The notes below the pieces were generated by a model. The model had not been told where the DNA came from and made no database searches. It saw nothing but the letters and a program-made list of their open reading frames with translations. The position numbers were made by a program, and so were the translations under genes. A stretch of DNA of 64,000 bases from contig JAEUMY010000023.1 in NCBI GenBank assembly GCA_016791265.1, forward strand, positions 248,001 to 312,000, given 5' to 3'. Numbering within the stretch: the stretch's first letter is position 1; the number at the start of each line of letters is the position of its first letter. This stretch comes from Betaproteobacteria bacterium. Its GTDB lineage: Bacteria; Pseudomonadota; Gammaproteobacteria; Burkholderiales; Usitatibacteraceae. Below, in pieces: positions 8,279 to 16,859 of the stretch.

Positions 8279-9372
8279 GCGACGGCCTTGCCCGACGCAT
8301 CAAACACATGCGCCTTGCCCGGCAGCGGTGACAGCCAGAGCGCATCACCCACGCGCACGTCTTCGTCCGCGGGCAGCGCCACGCAGAGACGCTGACCATT
8401 GAAGTCGGCATGCACATGCGTCGTCGCGCCGAGGCGTTCCACCACGGCGGCGGTGGCCGAGAGCGCGGCGTCCTCGGCGCGGTCGTGGCGCTGCCAGTGC
8501 TCGGGCCGCACGCCGAGCGTCCACGCCGCCGCCGACTCGCATGCCGGCTGCGTGTCCTGCCAGGTGATGTCGCGAATGGCGGATGCGCGGCCGCCGGCAA
8601 TCGCGAGACCCAGGCGGCCTGCCGTCGACGGCGCCACATCCGCGGCGAGGAAATTCATCGCCGGCGAACCGAGGAATCCGGCGACAAAGCGATTGGCCGG
8701 CCGCTCGTACAACGCCAGCGGCGACCCGGCCTGCTCGATGCGGCCGTCGCGCATCACCACGATGCGATGCGCCAGCGTCATCGCTTCCACCTGATCGTGG
8801 GTCACGTAGACCATCGTCTTGCCCAGTTCTTGATGCAGCGCGGCCAGCTCCACGCGCATCGCCGTGCGCAGTTCCGCGTCGAGGTTGGAGAGCGGTTCAT
8901 CGAGCAGGAAGAGTTTCGGCTCGCGCACCAGCGCGCGGCCGATGGCCACGCGTTGGCATTGCCCGCCGGAGAGTTCGCCGGGCTTTCGCGCAAGGTAGGG
9001 TTCGAGCCGCAGCATCGCGACCGCGCGATCGACCTTGCGCTGGATGTCCGCTCTCGGCGCGCCCCGCATGCGGAGGCCGAAGGCGAGATTCTCCGCCACC
9101 GTCATGTGCGGGTAGAGCGCGTACGACTGGAACACCATCGCCACATCGCGGTCGCCGGGCGGCGAAGCGGTCACGTCGCGGCCGGCCAGCAGGATGACGC
9201 CGTCGCTCACCGCCTCCAGCCCCGCGATCATGCGCAGCAGCGTCGACTTGCCGCATCCCGATGGGCCGAGGAACACGACGAACTCGCCGTCCGCGATGTC
9301 AAGATCAACGCCGCGCACCGTCTCGGTGGCGCCGAAGCGTTTGGTGATGCCGCGAAGCGAAAGCGCGCTCAT
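8275..9372 (-). CDS. Sugar ABC transporter ATP-binding protein (MalK/UgpC type)
   Basis: 365 residues. Walker A GPSGCGKST (about 36-44), Q-loop MVFQSYALYPHMTVAENLAF, signature LSGGQCQRVAIGRALVREP, Walker B LFLLDEPLSNLD and H-loop VYVTHDQVEAMTL are all intact. A C-terminal TOBE-like extension of about 130 residues, as in MalK/UgpC/MsmK, follows. It powers the two permeases encoded upstream in the same operon. The start is ATG 9370-9372, overlapping the stop of the FAD enzyme by 4 bp. Placement of the ATPase far downstream of its permeases, after four enzyme genes, is unusual but the operon is continuous. Confidence 0.93.
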   Translation of the reverse strand: MSALSLRGITKRFGATETVRGVDLDIADGEFVVFLGPSGCGKSTLLRMIAGLEAVSDGVILLAGRDVTASPPGDRDVAMVFQSYALYPHMTVAENLAFGLRMRGAPRADIQRKVDRAVAMLRLEPYLARKPGELSGGQCQRVAIGRALVREPKLFLLDEPLSNLDAELRTAMRVELAALHQELGKTMVYVTHDQVEAMTLAHRIVVMRDGRIEQAGSPLALYERPANRFVAGFLGSPAMNFLAADVAPSTAGRLGLAIAGGRASAIRDITWQDTQPACESAAAWTLGVRPEHWQRHDRAEDAALSATAAVVERLGATTHVHADFNGQRLCVALPADEDVRVGDALWLSPLPGKAHVFDASGKAVA

Positions 9373-10949
9373 GCTTGGGTCCGGTTGAGGGATTCGATGA
9401 GCGGGTCCGGCCATCGCCAGGCCACGCCCGCGTTCTTGAGTCGCGCGCGAAAGGCTTCGAACGCGGCACGATCTTTGCGAATATTCGCAAGCGGCGCTTC
9501 GTCGACCGATTGGCAGGCATGCGCCGCGAGGAGCCCCGCCACTTCGCCCGCCAGCCACTCCACCGGGTGTACGCGCGTCGCCGCCGAGACCAGATGCGTC
9601 ACCGACAGGTTTTTGCAGCCCGGCAGCAGGTTGTCACAGTCGCGTGCGAGCCAGAGCCCGATCGGCAATTCGAACGGCCGCACCTTCGCGTTGCTGCCGA
9701 GGCCGGAGCGGCAGGTCGGGTGGATGTCCATGTTGTACCAGCCAATGCCGACGCTGTCCGGGTGGGTGGCGGGCAGCCACGCGCCGCCCGCATGCGCGAT
9801 GGCACCTTCGGCCAGCGTGTCCAGCCCGATCAGCCGCCGCGACTCGCGCACGTACACGGCTTCGGCGAATCCGTCTTCGCCGCCCAGCGCAGCGTCAGGC
9901 GCCAGCTCCGCATAGCCGGTTCCCGCGCCGTCGTGGCGCGGCGCCTCGGTGCGCAGCCAATGCACCCAGCACGCGCTGAGTCGCCGGGCCGCGGCGCCGA
10001 CTTCGCGCGCCGGGAGCGGGCCATCGAGCAGCGGCGAGAGCGCGTAGTCGTTTTGCGCCCAGTTGACGAGCGACACTTCGGCGCGCGGCGGCGTCCACTG
10101 GTGGCCGGCCACGATGCGGCGATAGCGCCACCAGTCCAGCGTGTCACCCGCTGCGAAGAAGGGCAGGCGGGCGCTGGCGCCCTGCTCACCCGGCATCGAT
10201 GCGCTGAAGAGCGCGTGACCGAAATGCGGCACGCGCTGCGCGCGCCAGAAGGCATAGTCTTCAGGCGGCGCGCCCACGGCGTGCGGCGCGCGATCTCGGC
10301 GCAGGGCCACCACCCAGGTCACCGGCTGCTGGTCCAACGGGTCGGCGGTTTCCGGCGCATGCGGTTCGTCGAATTCGCTTCGCGCTTCCTTGCCCAGCCG
10401 ATAGGGGAGGCCCGTGGCCGCGATGAGTTCGCCCGTGTCGGTGGCGTCGATGAAGTAGCGGGCGGTGAGGTGGCGCGGCGCATCGGTCTTGTCGGCCACG
10501 TCGACCGACCGCAACCGCCGCCCGTCGCGCTCCGCGCGCACCAGGCGATGGCCGCGCAGCACATGGAGGCGGCCACTCGCGGCGTGCGGCGCAAGCTGTT
10601 CTTCAAACCAGCGCGCCGCGTGGCGCGGCTCGAAGCAGAGCCGGCTCACCCAGCCGTCGCCGGGGTTCAGGCCCTCGGTGAGCGTTGCGCGGTCACTGAA
10701 CGCGGCATCGTTCGCATACACCGCGCGCATGGCGCGGCGAAACGCGAGATAGCTCTCGCTGGCGCCGCCGGATTCGATGAGGCGATGCTCGTCGGGTGGC
10801 ACGCCCTGCGCCGTCATCTGTCCGCCCAGCCAGGCATGCTCGGCCGTGAGGACGACGGTGCGACCCGCCTTCGCCGCGGTCAGCGCGGCCAGCACGCCGC
10901 CCAGCGACGCGCCGATCACCGCCACGTCGGCGTGCAGCGTGGCGCTCAT
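9369..10949 (-). CDS. FAD-dependent oxidoreductase (PF12831 type)
   Basis: 526 residues, starting at the ATG 10947-10949, which overlaps the DUF4127 stop (ATGA). The N-terminus is a Rossmann FAD-binding unit (ADVAVIGASLGGVLAALTAA, then VVLTAEHAWLGGQMTAQGV), followed by FIDATDTGELIAATGLPYRLG, typical of the PF12831 family. Members occur in polysaccharide and sugar-acid clusters and are predicted to oxidise a sugar or related alcohol; the substrate here is unknown. Repeated co-occurrence with DUF4127 and GHL10 within one operon suggests a shared step. Palindrome copy 5 encodes ANIR in the C-terminal part (PLANIRKD). Confidence 0.8.
   Translation of the reverse strand: MSATLHADVAVIGASLGGVLAALTAAKAGRTVVLTAEHAWLGGQMTAQGVPPDEHRLIESGGASESYLAFRRAMRAVYANDAAFSDRATLTEGLNPGDGWVSRLCFEPRHAARWFEEQLAPHAASGRLHVLRGHRLVRAERDGRRLRSVDVADKTDAPRHLTARYFIDATDTGELIAATGLPYRLGKEARSEFDEPHAPETADPLDQQPVTWVVALRRDRAPHAVGAPPEDYAFWRAQRVPHFGHALFSASMPGEQGASARLPFFAAGDTLDWWRYRRIVAGHQWTPPRAEVSLVNWAQNDYALSPLLDGPLPAREVGAAARRLSACWVHWLRTEAPRHDGAGTGYAELAPDAALGGEDGFAEAVYVRESRRLIGLDTLAEGAIAHAGGAWLPATHPDSVGIGWYNMDIHPTCRSGLGSNAKVRPFELPIGLWLARDCDNLLPGCKNLSVTHLVSAATRVHPVEWLAGEVAGLLAAHACQSVDEAPLANIRKDRAAFEAFRARLKNAGVAWRWPDPLIESLNRTQA
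9477..9488. repeat. GCGAATATTCGC palindrome, copy 5 (in CDS)
   Basis: Inside the FAD oxidoreductase C-terminal region, read as ANIR. Symmetry is 16 bp (TTGCGAATATTCGCAA). Confidence 0.95.
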
Positions 10950-12451
10950 GCGGCGCGCTCCAGCGCGAGATCGATTTCGAATGTCCGGCCCCAGGGCAGG
11001 CTGATGTCGGCCACGCGCCAGGGCAATGCGTGGGCGCGGCCCCAGGTGTCGGCGGCGGGCACCATGTGCGCGCGCACCGCGTCGGTCAACGCGCTCGGCG
11101 AAAGCGAATCTTCGCGAATGCGGTCGCGCACGCGCTGGCGCTCCACCGCCTGCCACAAGAAGTCTTCGTAGAGACGGCGCGAGAGCAGTCGCGCACGCGC
11201 GTCGTCCGACTCTGGATTCAGCGCCAGGGTTGCGAACAGCATGCCTGCGCGATTGCCCGCCGTGTTCCACGCGCCATAGCCCGCGAGGCGGGCGAGCGGC
11301 AGGTCCCCGAGCGTGTCGATGAGCGCCGGATCACCCCCGTTGGCATAGGCCGCGTCGAGGAGCGCGACCGGTCTCGCCGCAGCCACCCACTCGCGCAGTT
11401 GGCGCGCCCACAGCGGATTGATCGGCGTCGGCTGCGGCAGCGGCGCGCGCATGGCCCAGTCGCCTTGCGCGGTCCCCCGCGTGTGGACGGCCACGATCAC
11501 GTCGGCCGCGTCCGGCGTGGCGCACTCGACAAGCCCGCAGGCCGCGAGCTGACCGCGCACGGTGTCGAGAAAAGGACGGTCCTCGTAGCGGGCGGTGAGG
11601 GCGGCGACTTGATCCGGTTCGCCGAAGCAGAGGAAAACTTTGCGCGCTGTCGACGGTTTCAGACTGCCGACAAGATGCGCGGCCAGGGTCGCCAGCACTT
11701 CATCCGCGCCCGGATGGATCGCAACGCGGTCCACGAGTCCGCGACGCGTCACCTCCGCCGCGAGCAGGCGCCGCTCGGCGATGTTCCAACCGAATTCCGC
11801 CGTGTCATCCTGGGGCAGGATGAGGCGATCAATGAGGCCCGCCTCCACCATGTCGAGCGCCGCGCGCGTGACGGCGAGATTGCGCGCGCGGGTGGCGAGA
11901 TAGTCTTCCGCGATGGCGTCGGGAATGCGCGCGCGCGCGGCAGTCGCCTCGCGTTCGTCCGCCGCGTCGCCGAGCACGGCGTGGCGGTCCGTGTGATACG
12001 ACCAGCGCCAGATGAGCCGGCCGTAGTCGGACCAGTAGGGCTTCTCCTCCTCGGCCACGTCGTTGTTCGACAGGCGCATCGTCGCGGCGAACGCGTGGAT
12101 GGGCAGCGCCGGGTGGCGCGCCTTCAAGTCGCGGAGCAGGGCCAGCCGCGCGATGAGCGAATATTCGCTGTCGGCGATGAAGCGTGACGGCACCAGCCCG
12201 CCATACACCAGCATGTCCAGCGACAGCACGAGGCCCTCTGCATCGGCGGCCGCTTCGGTCAGCCATGCGGCGAGCGCATCGCGATCCGCCGGCGTGCGGA
12301 AATGACCGAGCGCGGCGACTGGGGGCACGACCAGGTCCCAACCGGCGGCGGCGAAGAGTTCAACCACCTGCGCGCGCACCACCGGGCGGCCATCGACCGG
12401 CAGCGCGACAAGCCGACCGACGCCGCGGCCGTCGGGACCAGACGCGCTCAT
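10946..12451 (-). CDS. DUF4127 family protein
   Basis: 501 residues. Recognisable family features are an opening VALPVDGRPVVRAQV, then LVLSLDMLVYGGLVPSR, MRLSNNDVAEEEKPYW and LPQDDTAEFGWN. No signal peptide is seen, so it is probably cytoplasmic. The biochemical function of DUF4127 is not established to my knowledge; conserved Asp/Asn-rich motifs are compatible with a metal-dependent or glycosidase-like active site, but that is inference. It is joined to both neighbours by 4-bp ATGA overlaps, so it is produced with the alpha-mannosidase and the FAD enzyme and likely handles the same imported sugar. Palindrome copy 6 encodes SEYS after IAD. Confidence 0.75.
   Translation of the reverse strand: MSASGPDGRGVGRLVALPVDGRPVVRAQVVELFAAAGWDLVVPPVAALGHFRTPADRDALAAWLTEAAADAEGLVLSLDMLVYGGLVPSRFIADSEYSLIARLALLRDLKARHPALPIHAFAATMRLSNNDVAEEEKPYWSDYGRLIWRWSYHTDRHAVLGDAADEREATAARARIPDAIAEDYLATRARNLAVTRAALDMVEAGLIDRLILPQDDTAEFGWNIAERRLLAAEVTRRGLVDRVAIHPGADEVLATLAAHLVGSLKPSTARKVFLCFGEPDQVAALTARYEDRPFLDTVRGQLAACGLVECATPDAADVIVAVHTRGTAQGDWAMRAPLPQPTPINPLWARQLREWVAAARPVALLDAAYANGGDPALIDTLGDLPLARLAGYGAWNTAGNRAGMLFATLALNPESDDARARLLSRRLYEDFLWQAVERQRVRDRIREDSLSPSALTDAVRAHMVPAADTWGRAHALPWRVADISLPWGRTFEIDLALERAA
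12157..12168. repeat. GCGAATATTCGC palindrome, copy 6 (in CDS)
   Basis: Inside the DUF4127 gene, read as EYS; flanks extend the symmetry to AGCGAATATTCGCT. Confidence 0.95.
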
Positions 12452-14976
12452 TGGCGTGGCCGCCGCACGCTCAGGATGGCGCGCGGCGCGATGTGGGTGA
12501 GATCGCCCGGCTCATCGCTGCCATCGGCCCGCACGCGGCGCCAGCCCTCGGCGGCCGGCACGGTCAGCGGTTGCGGCGCATCGGTCGGATTCCACAGCCG
12601 CACTTCCAGCGTGTCGCCCACCGCACGCACCGCGCTCACCTGAACCGGGTCGTGCGCAAGCGTCGCGGGCGAATGCCAGGCGTCGGCGACACCGGGCAGC
12701 GCGAACGGCGCGCGGCGCAGCCCTTCGGCCAGGGCGAGCGCATCAGTCTCCTCGCCGCCCAAGGCGAATCGCAGCGTGAACACCTCCTCGCCCAGACACT
12801 GCGCGTCGGGTGTGGCCATGTCCGGCCCCGCGCCGACGCCGCGGGTGACGAGATCGCGGCGCGACATCCAGCCCACGCTCCGCACCAGCGTGAGGCCGAC
12901 GAAGTGTTCGCCGGCGTCTTCGACAATCTCGAATTCCTGCAACGCGCGATGCGCGACGCGCCACGGCCCGGCGGCCAGCGCTGCGAGACTCGGGTTGACC
13001 GCGACCGGCATTTCTTGCCGCGACGGCGCGGCCGGATAGGCCGCGAGCCGCACCGGGCGGCGCACCCAGTCGAACGCGCTGTCGGCGACCATGTGGGAAA
13101 TGGGCGACGGCAATCTCAGGCAAAGGCGCGTGCGTTGGTCGCGCGCCGCGTTGCGCCACACGAGGGTCGCGTCGACGTGGCGCTCATTTGCGAATATTCG
13201 CAAGGTGAGTTCGCCATCACAGTACACGGTCGTGGCCGACGGTCCCTTGCGATCCGCCGCCAAGCCGGCCGGACGATCGAGGCCGATGGCGAGCGTCATC
13301 TCGCTGAAGTCCTCGGCCGTGCGCGCGCAGACGAAGGCGAAGCGATCCACGCGCGCGCGCGCCGCATCGGGCGGCGGCGAGTAGTTGTAGGTGTCGCCGG
13401 CGTCGAGCTCGAACTGGATGCAAAGCGCCCGTTCGATGGAGAGACCGCCGGAGAGGTCGGTCACGGTCAGGCCGCCCGAGGCATCCAGCTCCACCGAGAA
13501 AAACGCATTGGCGATGCGGCGCAATCCCGGCGCGGCGACAGGGGCGTCGGCGTCGCCCGCCACCAGCTCACAGCCGAGCGCCTCCAGGCCCGCCAGGTCC
13601 GCGCGGAGCGAAAGCGTGATCGTCTCGCCTTGGCGCGCACCGGGAAACTCGTCGAGGGGCGAACGAAAGCGCGTGGCGCTGACGCGATTCACCACCGTCA
13701 CCGGCAGCGTCGCGCCGGCTGTCGTGCGCACGGCCACGGTTCGCGGCGCGTTCTCCACAAAGAGCGTGACCTCGACCGCGCCGGCGAATCGTTTGGGCAG
13801 CGGATTGAACACGGTGAAGGTGCGCTCATCGCGGAATACCGAAGGCCCCGCGTCATGCGCCGTCGCACCGGTCAGGCCGGCCCGCGTGGCGAGGCGCGAC
13901 TGCAGCGCGGTCATGCGCGCGTCGAGCTGGGCGAAGCGCGCGACCATGTCGCGGTGCACCGCGTCGACGCTGCAGCCGCAGATCGAGTCGTGCGCCTGCT
14001 GCTCGATGAGGCGCCGCCAGCACCGCGCCAGCGCATGCGCGGGCGCCTCGCCCTTCAATTGCGCGGCCAGCGGCTCCAGCTGATGCAGCAGGCGATCCTC
14101 GGCCGCCTGATGCAGACGCTTGAGATAGCGTCGTGTGGAGAGCACGTCGGGCAGCACGAACGTCTCGCGGTTGTCACGAAGCTCGCCCGCGAGCGTTTCG
14201 CGCCGGCCCTCGGTTTCAGCGAGCGCTGCCGAGACGTGCGCTTCCAGCGTCGAGAGCGACAGCGAATATTCGCGTTGGCGGGTGTTGTAGTCCGCGATGC
14301 GCGCGGCCATCTCCGCGTGCGGCGCCAGATGGTCGCCGCCTTGGGTGAGCACGAGCCGGGTTGCCGCCGAGCGCGGCGAGACGCTTTCGAGATAGCGGTC
14401 CAGCGCTGCCTGCCAGTCCGGCACGTTGAGCGCATGCTGGTAGTAGCCCTGGGTGAGATGGAGCGCGCCGACGGTACTGCCATCGGGGGCGCGCCAGTCG
14501 AACTCCGCCTTCGCCGGCAGCGCACCGCGCCAGAGCGCCGCCTTGTCGATGCCGAAGTGACGGAGGATTTGCGGCATCTGCCCGACATGCCCGAACGTGT
14601 CCGGCAGATAGCCGACCCGCTGGCAGTTGCCGGCGGCGGTCGCGTCGGCGATGCCCAGCTCCAGGTTGCGCCAGAGGCTTTCGCCGCTCACGAGGAATTC
14701 GTCGGCCATGACGTGCCACGGGCCGAGGATGAGGCGGCCGGCCTCGGCTTGCGCGCGCGCGCGCGCGGCGAGCGCGGGCTCGGCCTCGGCCAGCAAGTCG
14801 CGGTAGGCGGCGGTCTGGCCGTCGAAGAGGAAGTGGGGCAGCGCGCCCGACTCCAGCATCGCGATCACCCGCTCCATCACCTCGATGAGCCGGCCCGCGA
14901 ACGTCTCGTGGTCGAAGTACCACTCGCGATCCCAGTGGGTCTGCACCACCACATCGACCAGGCGTGGCGGGGTCAT
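12448..14976 (-). CDS. GH38 alpha-mannosidase
   Basis: 842 residues. The zinc and catalytic motifs of glycoside hydrolase family 38 are present: QTHWDREWY (His14, Asp16), GYLPDTFGHVGQMPQ (nucleophile Asp126, His130) and AHDSICGCSVD (zinc His further on), followed by a long beta-rich C-terminal half. It releases alpha-linked mannose from imported oligosaccharides in the cytoplasm (no signal peptide). The start at ATG 14974-14976 overlaps the permease stop by 4 bp; the longer upstream frame is not used. Freed mannose could be isomerised by the AGE-family enzyme at 21.8 kb and phosphorylated by the PfkB kinase. Two palindrome copies (7, 8) are tolerated within it. Confidence 0.92.
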   Translation of the reverse strand: MTPPRLVDVVVQTHWDREWYFDHETFAGRLIEVMERVIAMLESGALPHFLFDGQTAAYRDLLAEAEPALAARARAQAEAGRLILGPWHVMADEFLVSGESLWRNLELGIADATAAGNCQRVGYLPDTFGHVGQMPQILRHFGIDKAALWRGALPAKAEFDWRAPDGSTVGALHLTQGYYQHALNVPDWQAALDRYLESVSPRSAATRLVLTQGGDHLAPHAEMAARIADYNTRQREYSLSLSTLEAHVSAALAETEGRRETLAGELRDNRETFVLPDVLSTRRYLKRLHQAAEDRLLHQLEPLAAQLKGEAPAHALARCWRRLIEQQAHDSICGCSVDAVHRDMVARFAQLDARMTALQSRLATRAGLTGATAHDAGPSVFRDERTFTVFNPLPKRFAGAVEVTLFVENAPRTVAVRTTAGATLPVTVVNRVSATRFRSPLDEFPGARQGETITLSLRADLAGLEALGCELVAGDADAPVAAPGLRRIANAFFSVELDASGGLTVTDLSGGLSIERALCIQFELDAGDTYNYSPPPDAARARVDRFAFVCARTAEDFSEMTLAIGLDRPAGLAADRKGPSATTVYCDGELTLRIFANERHVDATLVWRNAARDQRTRLCLRLPSPISHMVADSAFDWVRRPVRLAAYPAAPSRQEMPVAVNPSLAALAAGPWRVAHRALQEFEIVEDAGEHFVGLTLVRSVGWMSRRDLVTRGVGAGPDMATPDAQCLGEEVFTLRFALGGEETDALALAEGLRRAPFALPGVADAWHSPATLAHDPVQVSAVRAVGDTLEVRLWNPTDAPQPLTVPAAEGWRRVRADGSDEPGDLTHIAPRAILSVRRPRQ
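13190..13201. repeat. GCGAATATTCGC palindrome, copy 7 (in CDS)
   Basis: In the C-terminal half of the alpha-mannosidase, read as LRIFAN. Symmetry is 16 bp. Confidence 0.95.
14262..14273. repeat. GCGAATATTCGC palindrome, copy 8 (in CDS)
   Basis: In the central part of the alpha-mannosidase, read as REYSLS. Only the 12-bp core is symmetric. Confidence 0.95.
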
Positions 14977-15830
14977 CCCTTCACCGCGCCCTTCACCGCG
15001 CCTTCGATGAAAAAGCGTTGGGTGAAGCCGAAGAAAATCAGAATCGGGATCATGGAGAACACCGTGCCCGCCGCCACCAGGCGCCAATCGAGCGAGAAAC
15101 TGGCCGCGAGACGGTTGACGCCCAGCGGCAAGGTGAAGTACGCCGGCTCGTCAATCAGGATGAGCGGCCAGAGGAAGTCGCCCCAGCAGGCGATGAAACT
15201 GAACACCGCCAGCGCGGCGAGTGACGGCTTGGTGAGCGGCAACAGCACATGCCACCAGATCGCGAGCCGGCCGATGCCTTCCATGATCGCCGCCTCTTCC
15301 ACCGCGCGTGGAATGTTCTGGAAGGCCTGACGCATGAAGAACACGCCGAACGCCGTGCAGGCATGCGGCAGCACGAGGCCAAGATAACTGTTGGCGAGAC
15401 CCAGGGTGATGGCGAGCTCGTACACCGGGATCATGAGGAGCTGGAACGGCACCATCATCGAGGCGAGCAGCAGCACGAACACCGCCTGCCGGCCGGGAAA
15501 CGCCATGCGCGCCAGCGGATAGGCGGCGAGCGACGCGAGCAGCAGGTTCAGCACGACGGAGATGGCGGCCACCAGCGCCGAGTTGGCGAGATAGCGAAAG
15601 AAGGGTTGCGTTTCCACCACGCGGACGAAATTGTCGAGCGTGGGTTCGGCGGGCAGCCAGACGGGCGGCATGGCGAACAGATTTTCGCCGGGACCTTTCA
15701 GCGACGTGGAGAGAAGCCAGAGGAAGGGGCCGACGGTGACGGCCATCATGAGCAGGAGTGCGGCGTAGCGCCACGCGGCATCGGCCCACGGCGATGCGAA
15801 TATTCGCAAGGGCGACGTTCTGGTTTTCAT
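14973..15830 (-). CDS. Sugar ABC transporter permease (MalG type)
   Basis: 285 residues, six predicted membrane spans. The cytoplasmic EAA loop EEAAIMEGIGRLAIWWHVLLPL, which docks on the ATPase, is of MalG/carbohydrate-uptake-1 type. With the permease at 15999 it forms the channel for the solute bound by the 17.9-kb binding protein. The N-terminal residues RIFAS are palindrome copy 9. A 168-bp gap with a GC-rich hairpin separates it from the first permease gene, the widest gap inside this operon; it may attenuate or fine-tune downstream expression. Confidence 0.93.
   Translation of the reverse strand: MKTRTSPLRIFASPWADAAWRYAALLLMMAVTVGPFLWLLSTSLKGPGENLFAMPPVWLPAEPTLDNFVRVVETQPFFRYLANSALVAAISVVLNLLLASLAAYPLARMAFPGRQAVFVLLLASMMVPFQLLMIPVYELAITLGLANSYLGLVLPHACTAFGVFFMRQAFQNIPRAVEEAAIMEGIGRLAIWWHVLLPLTKPSLAALAVFSFIACWGDFLWPLILIDEPAYFTLPLGVNRLAASFSLDWRLVAAGTVFSMIPILIFFGFTQRFFIEGAVKGAVKG
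15796..15807. repeat. GCGAATATTCGC palindrome, copy 9 (in CDS)
   Basis: Codes for RIFA at residues 9-12 of the MalG-type permease, in its cytoplasmic N-terminal tail before the first membrane span. Confidence 0.95.
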
Positions 15831-15876
15831 CGCGACGCTTGCCCTGATGTGAACGCTCGGACCTTGCGAGCATCGC

Positions 15877-15904
15877 TCCCTCCCCCTTGGAGGGGGAAGG
15901 GAGT
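15877..15904. repeat. GC-rich inverted repeat between the two permease genes
   Basis: CTCCCTCCCCCT and AGGGGGAAGGGAG form a near-perfect hairpin with a TGG loop. Similar CCCTC/GAGGG units occur again at 35.1-35.2 kb, so it is probably a dispersed repeat rather than a classical terminator (no T run follows on either strand). Confidence 0.6.
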
Positions 15905-15978
15905 GGTGAGCGATCCGGTGTCGCCGAAAATGAAAGCGCCTCCCACGAAAGTCACAATTCGAACCCGTGTCGGCGGTT

Positions 15979-15990
15979 GCGAATATTCGC
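15979..15990. repeat. GCGAATATTCGC palindrome, copy 10 (intergenic)
   Basis: Nine bases beyond the stop codon of the MalF-type permease, in the inter-permease gap. Symmetry is 14 bp. Confidence 0.95.
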
Positions 15991-15998
15991 AGTGAAGA

Positions 15999-16859
15999 CT
16001 AGCGCGCACGCAACCACCTCAGGTTGACGAGCGACAGCGCCAGCGTCAGGAAGAACAACACCACGCCCACGGCCGACGCGTAGCCCATCTCGAAATCCTC
16101 GAACGCGGATTGGTAGAGGTGGAACACGAGCGTCTTAGACGCATCGAGCGGGCCGCCCTGGGTCATCACGTAGACCTCTTCGAACACCTTCATCGCGGCG
16201 ATGGACGACATCACCGTCACCACGGCCGCCGAGGGTTTCAGCAAGGGCAGCGTGATGTGCAGCGTCTGCTTCCAGGCCGACACTCCGTCGACGTCCGCCG
16301 CCTCGTAGAGCGAACGCGGAATGGATTGCAGGCCGGCGAGATAGATGACCATGTAGTAGCCCAGGCCGCTCCAGATGGTGACGGCCATCACGCTGAAGAG
16401 CGCGTTGGCGGGATCGGTCAGGAACGCGACGGGTTGATCGGTGATGCCGGTGGCCAGCAGAAAATGGTTGAGAAGGCCGCGCTCTTCGTACAACCATTTC
16501 CAGAGCAGCGCCGACACCACCAGTGATGTCACCACCGGCAGATACAGCACGGCGCGGATGAAGGTGATGCCCGGCAACGCGCGGTTGACCAGCACCGCGA
16601 GGAAGAGCGGCGCCACCACCAGCACCGGCACCACGACGGCGACATAGAGCGCGCTGTTCTTCAGCGCGTTCCAGAAAAAGGGATCGCTCCAGAGCCGCGC
16701 GTAGTTGTCGAACCCAACCCAGCGCGCTTCGCGGATCATGTTGAAGTCGGTGAGGCTCAAACCGAACGCCTTCAGCGCGGGATAGATCACCACCAATCCC
16801 AGCGTCGCCGCCGCCGGCAGCAGGAAGAGATAGGGCAGGATCGGCGAGTGCGGGCGCAT
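15999..16859 (-). CDS. Sugar ABC transporter permease (MalF type)
   Basis: 286 residues starting MRPHSPILPYLFLLPAAATL. It has six hydrophobic spans and the EAA loop YEAADVDGVSAWKQTLHITL of the MalF/UgpA family. It pairs with the MalG-type permease. The start ATG (16857-16859) overlaps the stop of the ROK kinase gene by one base (TGATG), so translation is coupled. The much longer upstream reading frame overlaps the kinase gene and is rejected. Confidence 0.93.
   Translation of the reverse strand: MRPHSPILPYLFLLPAAATLGLVVIYPALKAFGLSLTDFNMIREARWVGFDNYARLWSDPFFWNALKNSALYVAVVVPVLVVAPLFLAVLVNRALPGITFIRAVLYLPVVTSLVVSALLWKWLYEERGLLNHFLLATGITDQPVAFLTDPANALFSVMAVTIWSGLGYYMVIYLAGLQSIPRSLYEAADVDGVSAWKQTLHITLPLLKPSAAVVTVMSSIAAMKVFEEVYVMTQGGPLDASKTLVFHLYQSAFEDFEMGYASAVGVVLFFLTLALSLVNLRWLRAR

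Noticed and set aside
9375..11171. Open frame of 598 codons antisense to the FAD oxidoreductase
   Set aside because: Same GC-driven shadow; the opposite strand has the Rossmann motif and coupled neighbours.
12184..15330. Open frame of 1048 codons on the plus strand
   Set aside because: It is antisense to DUF4127, the mannosidase and a permease; the translation is Arg/His-rich with no recognisable motif, as expected from GC-rich third positions.
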